In this document: positions 15,012-21,854 of the stretch, piece by piece
How the letters are laid out: the number at the start of each line of letters is the position of its first letter
Position numbering within the stretch: position 1 is the first letter of the stretch
Source: a virus
Reading direction: 5' to 3' (one strand)
IMG/VR virus record: IMGVR_UViG_3300037010_001530
Span: 1 to 39,228 of that record
Length of the DNA: 39,228 nt
Made by a program: the position numbers and the translations under genes
The notes under the pieces: model-generated
The model's database searches: none
What the model was told of the DNA's origin: nothing
The model's input: the letters and a program-made list of their open reading frames with translations, nothing else

Positions 15012-15574
15012 GCCACGACATCATGCTGGACCTTGAGACGTTGGCCACCACGTCTGATGCCATCATTCTGAGCATCGGCGCAGTGCGTTTTGACCTGGAC
15101 GCGGGGCTGGTCTTTGACGAACCCGAGTCCGTGTTTTACCAAAGTATCGCCATCGACAGCCAACTCGATCGCAAGATCAGCGGCAGCACCCTTGCCTGGT
15201 GGATGATGCAGAGCAACGAAGCCCGCGCGGTGTTTTGTGAACCCAATGGCACGCTTTACGACGCGCTCGACGGACTAGGGGCATGGATTGCCCCGCAGCT
15301 CGACACCCAAACCCATGTCTGGAGCAACGGCGCCGACTTTGATCTACCCATGTTGGTGCACGCCTACGACCAGCTTGAGCTATCTCTGCCTTGGCCTGTC
15401 TACGGTGGCCGCTGCTACCGCACCTACAAAAACCTGCCTGGTGCACGCGGCGTGAAGGTGCTTCGCCAAGGCCTGCATCACAACGCGCTTGACGATGCCA
15501 TTTTTCAGGCCAAGCACCTGTGCGCTATCCACCGGGCATTGTTTCAAGCCACCGCAGCCGAGGTGGCAACATGA
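15008..15574 (+). CDS. DEDD-family 3'-5' exonuclease (Rv2179c-like)
   Basis: 188 residues from ATG 15008, which overlaps the previous stop; an upstream ATG at 14987 is out of operon register. Motif Exo I is MLDLETLA, Exo II lies around WSNGADFDLP, and Exo III is HNALDDAIFQA with the His and Asp four residues apart. These are the four acidic residues and His of DEDDh nucleases. The family resemblance is to the Rv2179c-type exoribonucleases of phages and actinobacteria, which trim RNA or DNA from the 3' end with two metals. Within this operon it could process the retroelement RNA or cDNA, or act on host RNA; that is speculation. Confidence 0.88.
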   Translation: MSHDIMLDLETLATTSDAIILSIGAVRFDLDAGLVFDEPESVFYQSIAIDSQLDRKISGSTLAWWMMQSNEARAVFCEPNGTLYDALDGLGAWIAPQLDTQTHVWSNGADFDLPMLVHAYDQLELSLPWPVYGGRCYRTYKNLPGARGVKVLRQGLHHNALDDAIFQAKHLCAIHRALFQATAAEVAT

Positions 15575-15738
15575 ACGAATTCGACGACTTGGACAAACTC
15601 ACCCCGCACTGGTGGGAAAGCGCCGCGCTGATGGGCGCCCTAGCCATGATCATCCTGTTCGTGGTCGGCTGCATCAGCTTCACCACCGGTTACGCCTGGG
15701 GCTACTTGCACGCTGGCATTTTGGCTGTGCTGGGCTAG
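15571..15738 (+). CDS. Small single-TM protein
   Basis: 55 residues, coupled to the exonuclease by ATGA. An acidic start (MNEFDDLDKLTPHWWE) is followed by a long hydrophobic helix (ALMGALAMIILFVVGCISF) and a second short apolar stretch. It is the second small membrane protein in this operon. No family is recognised. Confidence 0.7.
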   Translation: MNEFDDLDKLTPHWWESAALMGALAMIILFVVGCISFTTGYAWGYLHAGILAVLG

Positions 15739-15741
15739 GCC

Positions 15742-16071
15742 ATGAAGCCCGCCGCCACCAATGCCGCCCTGCTGGAATACACCGGCACCCTGATTGCTGA
15801 CGCTCAGGCTCGCACCAAGGTGCTTGATGCCGAAGGCCACAGCGTGCCGGTGGTGTGTCTGGACCTAGAGCTTGACAACGCTTTGCACAACCTCATGCGG
15901 GCTGAGCAACTCTTCCCGCTTGACCACTATGCCCAAGCCCATGCGCGCGCGCACCAACTCAAAAAAGGCATGCGCGTTGCCGTGCAAGCCCCGCCCATTG
16001 ATCTGCGGCTAATTGCATGTAACGCCGCGCATATCCACGTTATCAACCCCACCGACCAACCAGCATCATGA
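15742..16071 (+). CDS. Hypothetical protein, possibly OB-fold nucleic-acid-binding
   Basis: 109 residues. Beta-rich segments TGTLIADAQARTKVL, VPVVCLDLEL, KKGMRVAVQAPPIDLRLI and AAHIHVI follow the strand order of an OB-fold and recall small phage single-strand-binding proteins. It starts 3 bases after the previous stop and overlaps the next gene by ATGA. The SSB idea is weak, as no aromatic DNA-contact pattern is obvious. Confidence 0.65.
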   Translation: MKPAATNAALLEYTGTLIADAQARTKVLDAEGHSVPVVCLDLELDNALHNLMRAEQLFPLDHYAQAHARAHQLKKGMRVAVQAPPIDLRLIACNAAHIHVINPTDQPAS

Positions 16072-16364
16072 AAATGCCTACCCCACCCAACCCCGAAGCC
16101 ATTCGCTTTGAAGCCCAAAAAGCAGCCTGGCTGTACGACACGGTCATTCAAGGTTGCCCCTATCCGTTTGGCACTGAAGCTGCCCGCATCTTCAAGACCG
16201 AGTTTGACATTGCCAAACAAGCCCAGGCTGACGCAGGCGCACCGGCACCCAAGGTTCCATCGCCCAACCAAAACAAGATGGCTGACAAGTATGACCCGCC
16301 CGCCCGCACCTACTACCGCAACAACGGCAACGTCCACGTGCCCAGCGCGGGCGTGCCCTGCTGA
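16068..16364 (+). CDS. Hypothetical protein
   Basis: 98 residues, ATGA-coupled to the gene before. The N-terminal about 55 residues are helical (PEAIRFEAQKAAWLYDTVI, then EAARIFKTEFDIAKQAQ). The remainder is a Pro/Asn-rich tail ending HVPSAGVPC. No motif is recognised. Confidence 0.6.
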   Translation: MKMPTPPNPEAIRFEAQKAAWLYDTVIQGCPYPFGTEAARIFKTEFDIAKQAQADAGAPAPKVPSPNQNKMADKYDPPARTYYRNNGNVHVPSAGVPC

Positions 16365-16380
16365 TCCAGAGGCCAGCACC

Positions 16381-16782
16381 ATGAACCACGAAAACTACCA
16401 ATTCAAGCCTTTTACTGGTCTGGTGATTTCAGGCCCCCAAGGCAGCGGTAAAACAACTCTGGCACAAACCATTGCCAGTCAGTACGGAGAGTTTCGACAA
16501 ATAGAAACAGGACCAGGCTGCTACTTTGATCGGGAAGTGCACAAAGCGCTTTACAGCGAGGCCAAGACGCTGATCATCAACGGCATACCGTCTCAAGACG
16601 AACTTGCGGTCATAAAGAGCATGGTGACCAGCCGCACCATGGCGGTCCGGCGGCCCTATACCGAAACACCAATCAGCAGGCCTTCGCCAAAAATCATTCT
16701 GTGCACCGAGCACGCAGATTGGCTACCCGATGAGTCGCGGCGCTTCGAAGTCATCCAGCTCAGCCAAAGGAAATCATCATGA
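16381..16782 (+). CDS. Small P-loop NTPase
   Basis: 133 residues from ATG 16381 (the frame is open further upstream but overlaps the previous gene; AGAGG lies before this start). Walker A is SGPQGSGKTTLA near residues 17-28. A hydrophobic strand KTLIINGIP and a late strand KIILCTEHADWLP could serve as Walker B and sensor strands. The fold is minimal, and no clear acidic Walker B is seen. It is coupled by ATGA to parB. It is not a deviant-Walker ParA. It may be a kinase-like or helper ATPase for the ParB-type protein. Confidence 0.75.
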   Translation: MNHENYQFKPFTGLVISGPQGSGKTTLAQTIASQYGEFRQIETGPGCYFDREVHKALYSEAKTLIINGIPSQDELAVIKSMVTSRTMAVRRPYTETPISRPSPKIILCTEHADWLPDESRRFEVIQLSQRKSS

Positions 16783-18914
16783 GCATTCAATTCGCTACCC
16801 TCCCGTTAAGCGCCGTCGTCAGCAGCCTGACTAACCCGCGCAAAACATTCAACGCCACCAAGCTGGCCGAGCTGGCCGCCAGCATTCAGGCCAGCGGCGT
16901 GCACCAGCCCATCCTGGTGCGCCCACTACCAGGCAGCCGCACCGCAGACACGGATCGCGCAGTCACGCACGAAATCGTCAGCGGCGAGCGGCGCTACCGT
17001 GCCAGCCAGCAAGCCGGTGCCACCAGCATCCCCGCCATGATCCGGGAGCTGACCGACAACCAGGTGCTTGAAATCCAACTTGTCGAAAACCTGCAACGTG
17101 ATGACCTCACCGAATTGGAAGAGGCCGAAGGCTACCAGGCACTGATGCACGCCAGCAGCATGACGGCTGACGCCATTGCTGCCAAGATCGGCAAAAGCCG
17201 CAGCTACGTGTTTGCCAGGCTCAAGCTGTTGGACCTGTGCCCAGAGTCCCGCACCGCCCTGCATGACGGCACCATAGACGCCAGCCGCGCCCTGATGCTG
17301 GCCCGCATCCCAGACCACAAGCTGCAGATCAAGGCGCTGGCTGAGATCACCCAAAAGGACTACAACGGCGAGCAATACATGAGCGTGCGCGGTGCGTCCG
17401 CCCACATCCAGCAACTGTACATGCTGCGCCTAGACGCCGCCCCGTTCAAGCCCACCGACACCACCTTGTGCCCCGAGGCCGGATCGTGCAAGGCCTGCAG
17501 CAAACGCACCGGCCACGACCCCGACCTGTTTGCCGACGTGAAAGGTGCAGACGTCTGCACCGACCCACCTTGCTACCACCGCAAAGAGCAAGCCCACAGC
17601 GCGGCCCAGCTCAAGGCCGCGCACGACCGGGGCCAGACCATCATCGAGGGCCGTGAAGCCAAAGCCCTCATGCCCAACAGCTATGGCAAGGTCGAAGGCT
17701 ACCTGCGCCTGGACGAAGCCCGTGACAGCCCCACCGACAAGCCCCTGCGCAAATTGCTGGGCAAGCAACTCGCGGCCGAAGGCATCCAGCCCACCCTGAT
17801 TGCCAACCCGCACAAAGCCGGTGAGCTGATCGCCGTGCTGCCTGAGGCCAAGGTCGCCCAGCTGCTCAAAGCTCAGGGTCAGGACGATGCGGCCAGCAAG
17901 GTCAGTCAACACGTCAAAGACAGCAAAAAGGCTGAGGCCGCTGCAGCCAAACAAAAGCTGGAAACCGAGTACGAACAAGGCTGGCGTCACGCGGTGCTTG
18001 AGCGCACCTGGGCAAAAATCCAGAACGACGGCGAAGAAGCCAGCCTGACCGACAAGCTCTTGCGCTACCTGGCCATGGGTTACGCCAAAAGCTGCAACAC
18101 CGACCGCGCCAAGCGCCTGGGCAAGCTGCTTAACCTGGGCAAGGTCGCACCGCTGCAAGGCCTCACCGACTACGTGCGCGACTGCGAGCACCCGCAAGAC
18201 GTGCTGCAGCTGCTGGTGATGCATGCCGATGTGGAATACCGCAGCTGGCTGCCTGCCGAAGACAGCAACGCTGGCCTGCTGTTGGTGGCGTCCGACTACC
18301 AGGTGGACATTGATGAAGTCAAAGACGAGATCAAGGCCCAGATGCGCAGCGCCATGCCCCAAGCCAGCCCCATCATGTACCGTGGCCCCAATGGCGAGAC
18401 ATGGTCCGGCCGTGGCCTCAAACCCAAATGGGTCACCCACTACCTGGCCACCGGCGGCGAACTGGCTGACTTGCAGGTCAACCCATCGCCAAAAACACCC
18501 CTACCCCAATCCCCCGCTGCGCAAGCGCAGGGTATGGGTAAGGCCAAAAAGCCAAAAACCTCTGCTGCGCAAGCCCAAGCCCTGATTGCTGCTGCGCTGC
18601 AGAGTCAAGAGTCAGAGACCAATCCAGGCGCTGACGCGCAGGGCAACCTGCCTGACAGTAGCCAGCCTGTAGCCACGTCCGCCGCTGGCGCGTCGGGTGT
18701 GGCTCAGGCTGAAGCATTTACCGTTGGCCAGCGGGTGCGTATTACCACCAACCGCGACAAGCTGGGCATCATTGCCCGCAAGTGGGGCGGCAAAGAAGGC
18801 ACGGTCACACGCCGTGAGTCAGGTGGTGGCTACTGGGACGTGACCTTTCGCGGCCGCAACGGCGGCGTGGCCCTGTTCGCGGCTGACCAGATTGACCAGG
18901 TGGTGCCCGCATGA
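16779..18914 (+). CDS. Large ParB-family protein with C-terminal SH3-like domain
   Basis: 711 residues, about twice the length of ordinary ParB. The N-terminal ParB/Srx domain carries TNPRKTF, the GERRYRA box (69-75) and ENLQRDDL (103-110). A HTH follows (about 129-150, MTADAIAAKIGKSRSYVFAR). Five Cys at 231, 237, 240, 260 and 265 suggest a zinc site. A long helical region and an Ala/Gln-rich linker lead to a C-terminal barrel (about 646-711: FTVGQRVRITTNRDKLGI, then GGYWDVTFRG). ParB-type domains bind CTP and load on DNA, and some phage forms are nucleases. There is no ParA, so segregation is unlikely to be its only role. Confidence 0.9.
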   Translation: MSIQFATLPLSAVVSSLTNPRKTFNATKLAELAASIQASGVHQPILVRPLPGSRTADTDRAVTHEIVSGERRYRASQQAGATSIPAMIRELTDNQVLEIQLVENLQRDDLTELEEAEGYQALMHASSMTADAIAAKIGKSRSYVFARLKLLDLCPESRTALHDGTIDASRALMLARIPDHKLQIKALAEITQKDYNGEQYMSVRGASAHIQQLYMLRLDAAPFKPTDTTLCPEAGSCKACSKRTGHDPDLFADVKGADVCTDPPCYHRKEQAHSAAQLKAAHDRGQTIIEGREAKALMPNSYGKVEGYLRLDEARDSPTDKPLRKLLGKQLAAEGIQPTLIANPHKAGELIAVLPEAKVAQLLKAQGQDDAASKVSQHVKDSKKAEAAAAKQKLETEYEQGWRHAVLERTWAKIQNDGEEASLTDKLLRYLAMGYAKSCNTDRAKRLGKLLNLGKVAPLQGLTDYVRDCEHPQDVLQLLVMHADVEYRSWLPAEDSNAGLLLVASDYQVDIDEVKDEIKAQMRSAMPQASPIMYRGPNGETWSGRGLKPKWVTHYLATGGELADLQVNPSPKTPLPQSPAAQAQGMGKAKKPKTSAAQAQALIAAALQSQESETNPGADAQGNLPDSSQPVATSAAGASGVAQAEAFTVGQRVRITTNRDKLGIIARKWGGKEGTVTRRESGGGYWDVTFRGRNGGVALFAADQIDQVVPA

Positions 18915-19411
18915 GCACCCGCCCCAAACGCAAACCCCGCTGGCTGCCCACGCCCGACACCTTGGCGCTGGCCCTGCACCATGCTGCCAAGCCCCCGGCA
19001 GCTGACATACAAGACCTACTGCACACCCTGCAAGACGCCCACCGGTGCATGCGTGAAGGCGTCGCAACCAGCCGCCACTGGGCTATTTTGGCAGGCGCTT
19101 TGTCAGCCGCGCAGGCCATCGAGCGCCGGGGCATTGTGCGTGGCCTGGCTGGCCACCTCAACGCCGCCACACCCGCGCTGGATGCCATCTACCTTCGGGC
19201 TATGAAAACAGGCACCTGGCGTGCCACCGCTTTGCGCTACGACGAACTGGATGCCATCGCCACTCTCGCTGAACTTCACACCTTCCAGATCCACCAGCTG
19301 GGCCGTGCAGAGCTGCTGGCCGCTATCGCCAGCGCTGCAAACAAGATTCGCGCCAACGGCGACACCGTCACCCTTTCCCAAACCCCCAACCTTGAAAGAC
19401 TCGCAGCATGA
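18911..19411 (+). CDS. Hypothetical helical protein
   Basis: 166 residues, joined to parB and to target 2 by ATGA overlaps on both sides. A basic start (STRPKRKPRWLP) is followed by an all-helical body (DIQDLLHTLQDAHRCMREGV, LAGALSAAQAIERRGIVRGL, LDAIATLAELHTFQIHQLGR). It has no signal or TM segment. No family is recognised. Its place next to the ParB-like gene suggests a partner, without proof. Confidence 0.7.
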   Translation: MSTRPKRKPRWLPTPDTLALALHHAAKPPAADIQDLLHTLQDAHRCMREGVATSRHWAILAGALSAAQAIERRGIVRGLAGHLNAATPALDAIYLRAMKTGTWRATALRYDELDAIATLAELHTFQIHQLGRAELLAAIASAANKIRANGDTVTLSQTPNLERLAA

Positions 19412-19893
19412 CGACTACCACACCCACACCCCGCATCGGTCAACCCTGGCCAGACCAAGGCGGCATCTACGCCGGCATCATGGCCGGGCGCGATGGACAG
19501 CCTGATTACCACCTGATCCTGGCACCGGCTGAAGCAGGCGCGTTTAAAGACGTTGAATGGGGCCCCTACGGCAAAAGCATCGACGGTGCTGCCAGCTACT
19601 TTGACGGCGTGGCCAACACCGCTGCCATGGCTGCAGCTGACCTTGACCTGGCCAAGCGCATCTTGGCGCTGCAGATCGACGGCCATGCCGATTACCACCT
19701 GCCCAGCCAGGCCGAAGCCCACCTGCTGGCAGCCAATCTCAAAGACCAGTTCGAGCAGGACGACTTTTACTGGACCAGCACGCAGTACTCAGCCTACGGC
19801 GCCTGGACTCAGGACTTCAGGGACGGCTACCAGTTCATCCTCACCAAGGGCTACCCAGGCAGGGCCAGGGCTGTCCGCAGATTAATTCTTTAA
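19408..19893 (+). CDS. DGR target protein 2: C-type-lectin-like variable protein
   Basis: 161 residues, ATGA-coupled to the gene before. It lacks the SH3-like domain of target 1 and begins directly with the shared scaffold (IGQPWPDQGGIYAGIMAGRD). DLAKRILALQIDG, LPSQAEAHLLAANL and FYWTSTQYS follow, the DUF1566-like lectin fold. Residues 124-158 are the variable repeat, with Tyr, Gly, Asp, Arg, Phe, Leu and Pro replacing template Asn/Lys. The protein ends RRLIL just after it. It directly precedes avd, the same order as mtd-avd-TR-RT in Bordetella phage BPP-1. It has no tail-binding part, signal peptide or TM segment. Confidence 0.9.
   Translation: MTTTTPTPRIGQPWPDQGGIYAGIMAGRDGQPDYHLILAPAEAGAFKDVEWGPYGKSIDGAASYFDGVANTAAMAAADLDLAKRILALQIDGHADYHLPSQAEAHLLAANLKDQFEQDDFYWTSTQYSAYGAWTQDFRDGYQFILTKGYPGRARAVRRLIL
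19779..19882 (+). repeat. Variable repeat VR2
   Basis: Aligns without gaps to the template 20444-20547. Inside 20445-20547 it differs at 18 template adenines and at one T (20472, T to A). The 3' segment is identical to the template for 28 bases (to CGCAGATT). Together VR1 and VR2 vary at 21 of the 34 adenines between 20445 and 20520. Confidence 0.97.
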
Positions 19894-19907
19894 TCCTTTA
19901 GTCCTTT
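19886..19907 (+). repeat. VR-associated pyrimidine element, copy 2
   Basis: TTCTTTAATCCTTTAGTCCTTT matches copy 1 at 14801 in 19 of 22 bases, at the same distance from the VR core. Here it contains the stop codon of target 2 and is otherwise non-coding, so its conservation is at DNA level, not protein level. Confidence 0.7.
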
Positions 19908-19912
19908 ACAAC

Positions 19913-20272
19913 ATGAGCCTTCACACTGATCTACCCATTTATAAGAAGGGCTGTGACCTCTTGCGGCTGGCGTTCAACGTCCAGCAGCAAATGCCACGCA
20001 GCTTCAAGCGTACCCTGGGCGAAAAGATCACCGTGCACTGCACGGACATGCTTGACCTCATGGCCATGGCCAACGCCACCCAGGGCACCAACCGGGTGGT
20101 GCACATCCGCGAACTGCTCAAGCTGCAACACACCACCACAGTGTTGCTGCGGGTGTGCCATGACATGCGCTTTATCTCCCCCAAGGTGTGGGCTGACTCA
20201 GTGCAGCTGCTGGGCACCATTGGCAAGCAAGGTGGTGGCTGGCTCAAATCGGTTAAGGCGCCTGCAGCATGA
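19913..20272 (+). CDS. avd: Accessory variability determinant Avd
   Basis: 119 residues, basic and all-helical, with the four-helix-bundle pattern of Avd: LPIYKKGCDLLRLAFNVQQQ, MPRSFKRTLGEKITVHCTDM, HIRELLKLQHTTTVLLRVCH, ISPKVWADSVQLLGTIGKQ. Avd forms a barrel-like pentamer that binds reverse transcriptase and template RNA and is needed for mutagenic homing in BPP-1. It lies between VR2 and the template, as in BPP-1. It starts 19 bases after target 2 without a clear ribosome-binding site and ends in an ATGA overlap with the reading frame that leads into the reverse transcriptase. Confidence 0.9.
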   Translation: MSLHTDLPIYKKGCDLLRLAFNVQQQMPRSFKRTLGEKITVHCTDMLDLMAMANATQGTNRVVHIRELLKLQHTTTVLLRVCHDMRFISPKVWADSVQLLGTIGKQGGGWLKSVKAPAA

Positions 20273-20443
20273 AGGTCAAGGCCCCCATGCCCGTGCGCAC
20301 ATTGAATCTGGTCGTGCCGCTGGGCCACAAGCCCACCGCCATGCGCACCACAGACACCGCTGCACCCGTGCAGGCCTGGTCTGGCGCAGTTGCCCCGCTG
20401 ATCGGCCCAGGCCTTCGGCGCGGTGATGTAGATAGCACGCATC

Positions 20444-20547
20444 AACGCAGTACTCAGCCAACAACGCCTGGTATCAGAACTTCAAAAACGGCAACCAGAA
20501 CATCAACAACAAGAACAACACAGGCAGGGCCAGGGCTGTCCGCAGAT
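20444..20547 (+). repeat. DGR template repeat TR
   Basis: The A-rich copy from which both variable repeats are written. Read in the frame of the targets it encodes TQYSANNAWYQNFKNG and NQNINNKNNTGRAR, a run of Asn (AAC) codons typical of templates. The 3' part from 20521 is GC-rich and identical in all three copies. It is transcribed as part of the operon between avd and the reverse transcriptase, and its RNA is copied with errors at adenines. One AAT-type codon appears to have become TAT (20472-20474). Confidence 0.97.
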
Positions 20548-20565
20548 TCAACCCCCTACGCATTC

Positions 20566-21648
20566 GTGGACCTGGTGCAAGCCTACCTCGATTGCCGCGC
20601 CACTAAGCGCAACACCGCCAGCGCGCTGGCGTTTGAAGAGCGGCTGGAAGCCAACCTGGTCAACCTGCACGACGATTTGTGCAGCGGCCACTACCGCCCC
20701 GGCCGCTCTATCTGTTTTGTCAACCTGCGCCCCAAACCGCGTGAGGTATGGGCCGCCGCGTTTCGCGACCGCATCGTTCACCATCTGCTTTACAACCACA
20801 TCAGCCCCCGGTTTTACGCCAGCTTCATTGCCAACAGCTGCGCCTGCATCCCCGGCCGTGGCACCCTGTACGCTGCCCAGCGGCTGGAGCACAGCGTGCG
20901 GTCCATCACCCAGAACTGGAGCGTGCCAGCCCACTACCTCAAGATGGACTTGGCCAACTTCTTTGTCGCCATCGACAAGCACGTGCTGCGGGCCCAGATC
21001 GCCCAGCGCGTCACAGAGCCGTTCTGGTTGGCGCTGGCAGACACCATCCTGTTTCATGACCCGCGCCAGGACGTAGAGCTGCGTGGCGACAGTGCCAGGC
21101 TCGCCCTGGTGCCACCGCACAAACGCCTGATGAATGCGCCCAGCCACTGCGGGCTGCCCATAGGCAACCTCAGCTCACAGTTCTTTGCCAACATCTACCT
21201 GGACGCGTTGGACCAGTTCTGCAAACACCAGGTGGGTGCCAAGCACTATGTGCGCTATGTGGACGACTTCATCATCCTGCACCCCTCACCCCAGTGGTTG
21301 CACCAGGCGCTGGCCAGAATCACCGCGTGGCTGCCAGAGCACCTGGGTGCACACCTTAACCCCACCAAGACCATCCTGCAGCCCATAGCGCGCGGCATTG
21401 ACTTCGTGGGCCACGTGATCAAGCCCTGGCGCCGCACCACCCGCAAGCGCACCCTGGCCACCGCCGTGAGCCGCTTGCGCACCATGCCCTCTGCAGACGT
21501 GTTTACGGCAGGCAATTCATACCTTGGGCTGATTGGCCAAGCCAGTCACGCCCACACCGATCGCGCCACGCTGGCCAACGTCCTGCTGAGGCGCGGCCAT
21601 GCGGTGAAGAACGACTTTTCAAAGATTTACAGGAGGCACACCCCATGA
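20566..21648 (+). CDS. DGR reverse transcriptase
   Basis: 360 residues if started at GTG 20566, just after the template; 459 if started at ATG 20269, which overlaps the avd stop as ATGA and reads through the template in another frame. The short form matches the usual DGR RT length and begins where the RT fold begins. Motifs by short numbering: catalytic Asp in LKMDLANFF (D128), the DGR hallmark GLPIGNLSSQ (196-205, SQ in place of the QG of group II intron and retron RTs), and YVDD (231-234). A thumb-like basic tail (RRTTRKRTLATAV) follows. It copies template RNA into adenine-mutated cDNA that replaces VR1 or VR2. No start has a strong ribosome-binding site. Confidence 0.95.
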   Translation: MDLVQAYLDCRATKRNTASALAFEERLEANLVNLHDDLCSGHYRPGRSICFVNLRPKPREVWAAAFRDRIVHHLLYNHISPRFYASFIANSCACIPGRGTLYAAQRLEHSVRSITQNWSVPAHYLKMDLANFFVAIDKHVLRAQIAQRVTEPFWLALADTILFHDPRQDVELRGDSARLALVPPHKRLMNAPSHCGLPIGNLSSQFFANIYLDALDQFCKHQVGAKHYVRYVDDFIILHPSPQWLHQALARITAWLPEHLGAHLNPTKTILQPIARGIDFVGHVIKPWRRTTRKRTLATAVSRLRTMPSADVFTAGNSYLGLIGQASHAHTDRATLANVLLRRGHAVKNDFSKIYRRHTP

Positions 21649-21854
21649 GAGCCAGCCCCACCGAGGTGGTTGAAATCCAATGCGAAGTCAAGCGCCAGAC
21701 CGACAAAGCGTGGCTGGTGTTTGACGGCGCGCGCGAGGTCTGGATTGCGAAGTCGCAGATCAGCGATTACGTCGAAGAGCAAGGCCAGATCAGCAAGAAG
21801 GTCACCAGCGTGTTTATCCCGCTGTGGCTGGCACATGAGAAGGGGTTGATATGA
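21645..21854 (+). CDS. Small hypothetical protein
   Basis: 69 residues, ATGA-coupled to the reverse transcriptase and to the HNH gene. A small beta-barrel pattern, VEIQCEVKRQTDKAWLVFDG then REVWIAKSQISDY, is common in short phage proteins of unknown role. It ends PLWLAHEKGLI. It may be an OB/SH3-like nucleic-acid or protein binder. Confidence 0.7.
   Translation: MRASPTEVVEIQCEVKRQTDKAWLVFDGAREVWIAKSQISDYVEEQGQISKKVTSVFIPLWLAHEKGLI

Noticed and set aside
16381-16782. ParA partner for the ParB-type protein
   Set aside because: The P-loop is classical GPQGSGKT, not the deviant Walker A of ParA, and the protein is too short.
17430-18440. 336-residue minus-strand frame opposite parB
   Set aside because: Shadow of the ParB-type gene; composition (Gly/Val/Leu/His repeats) is that of antisense translation.
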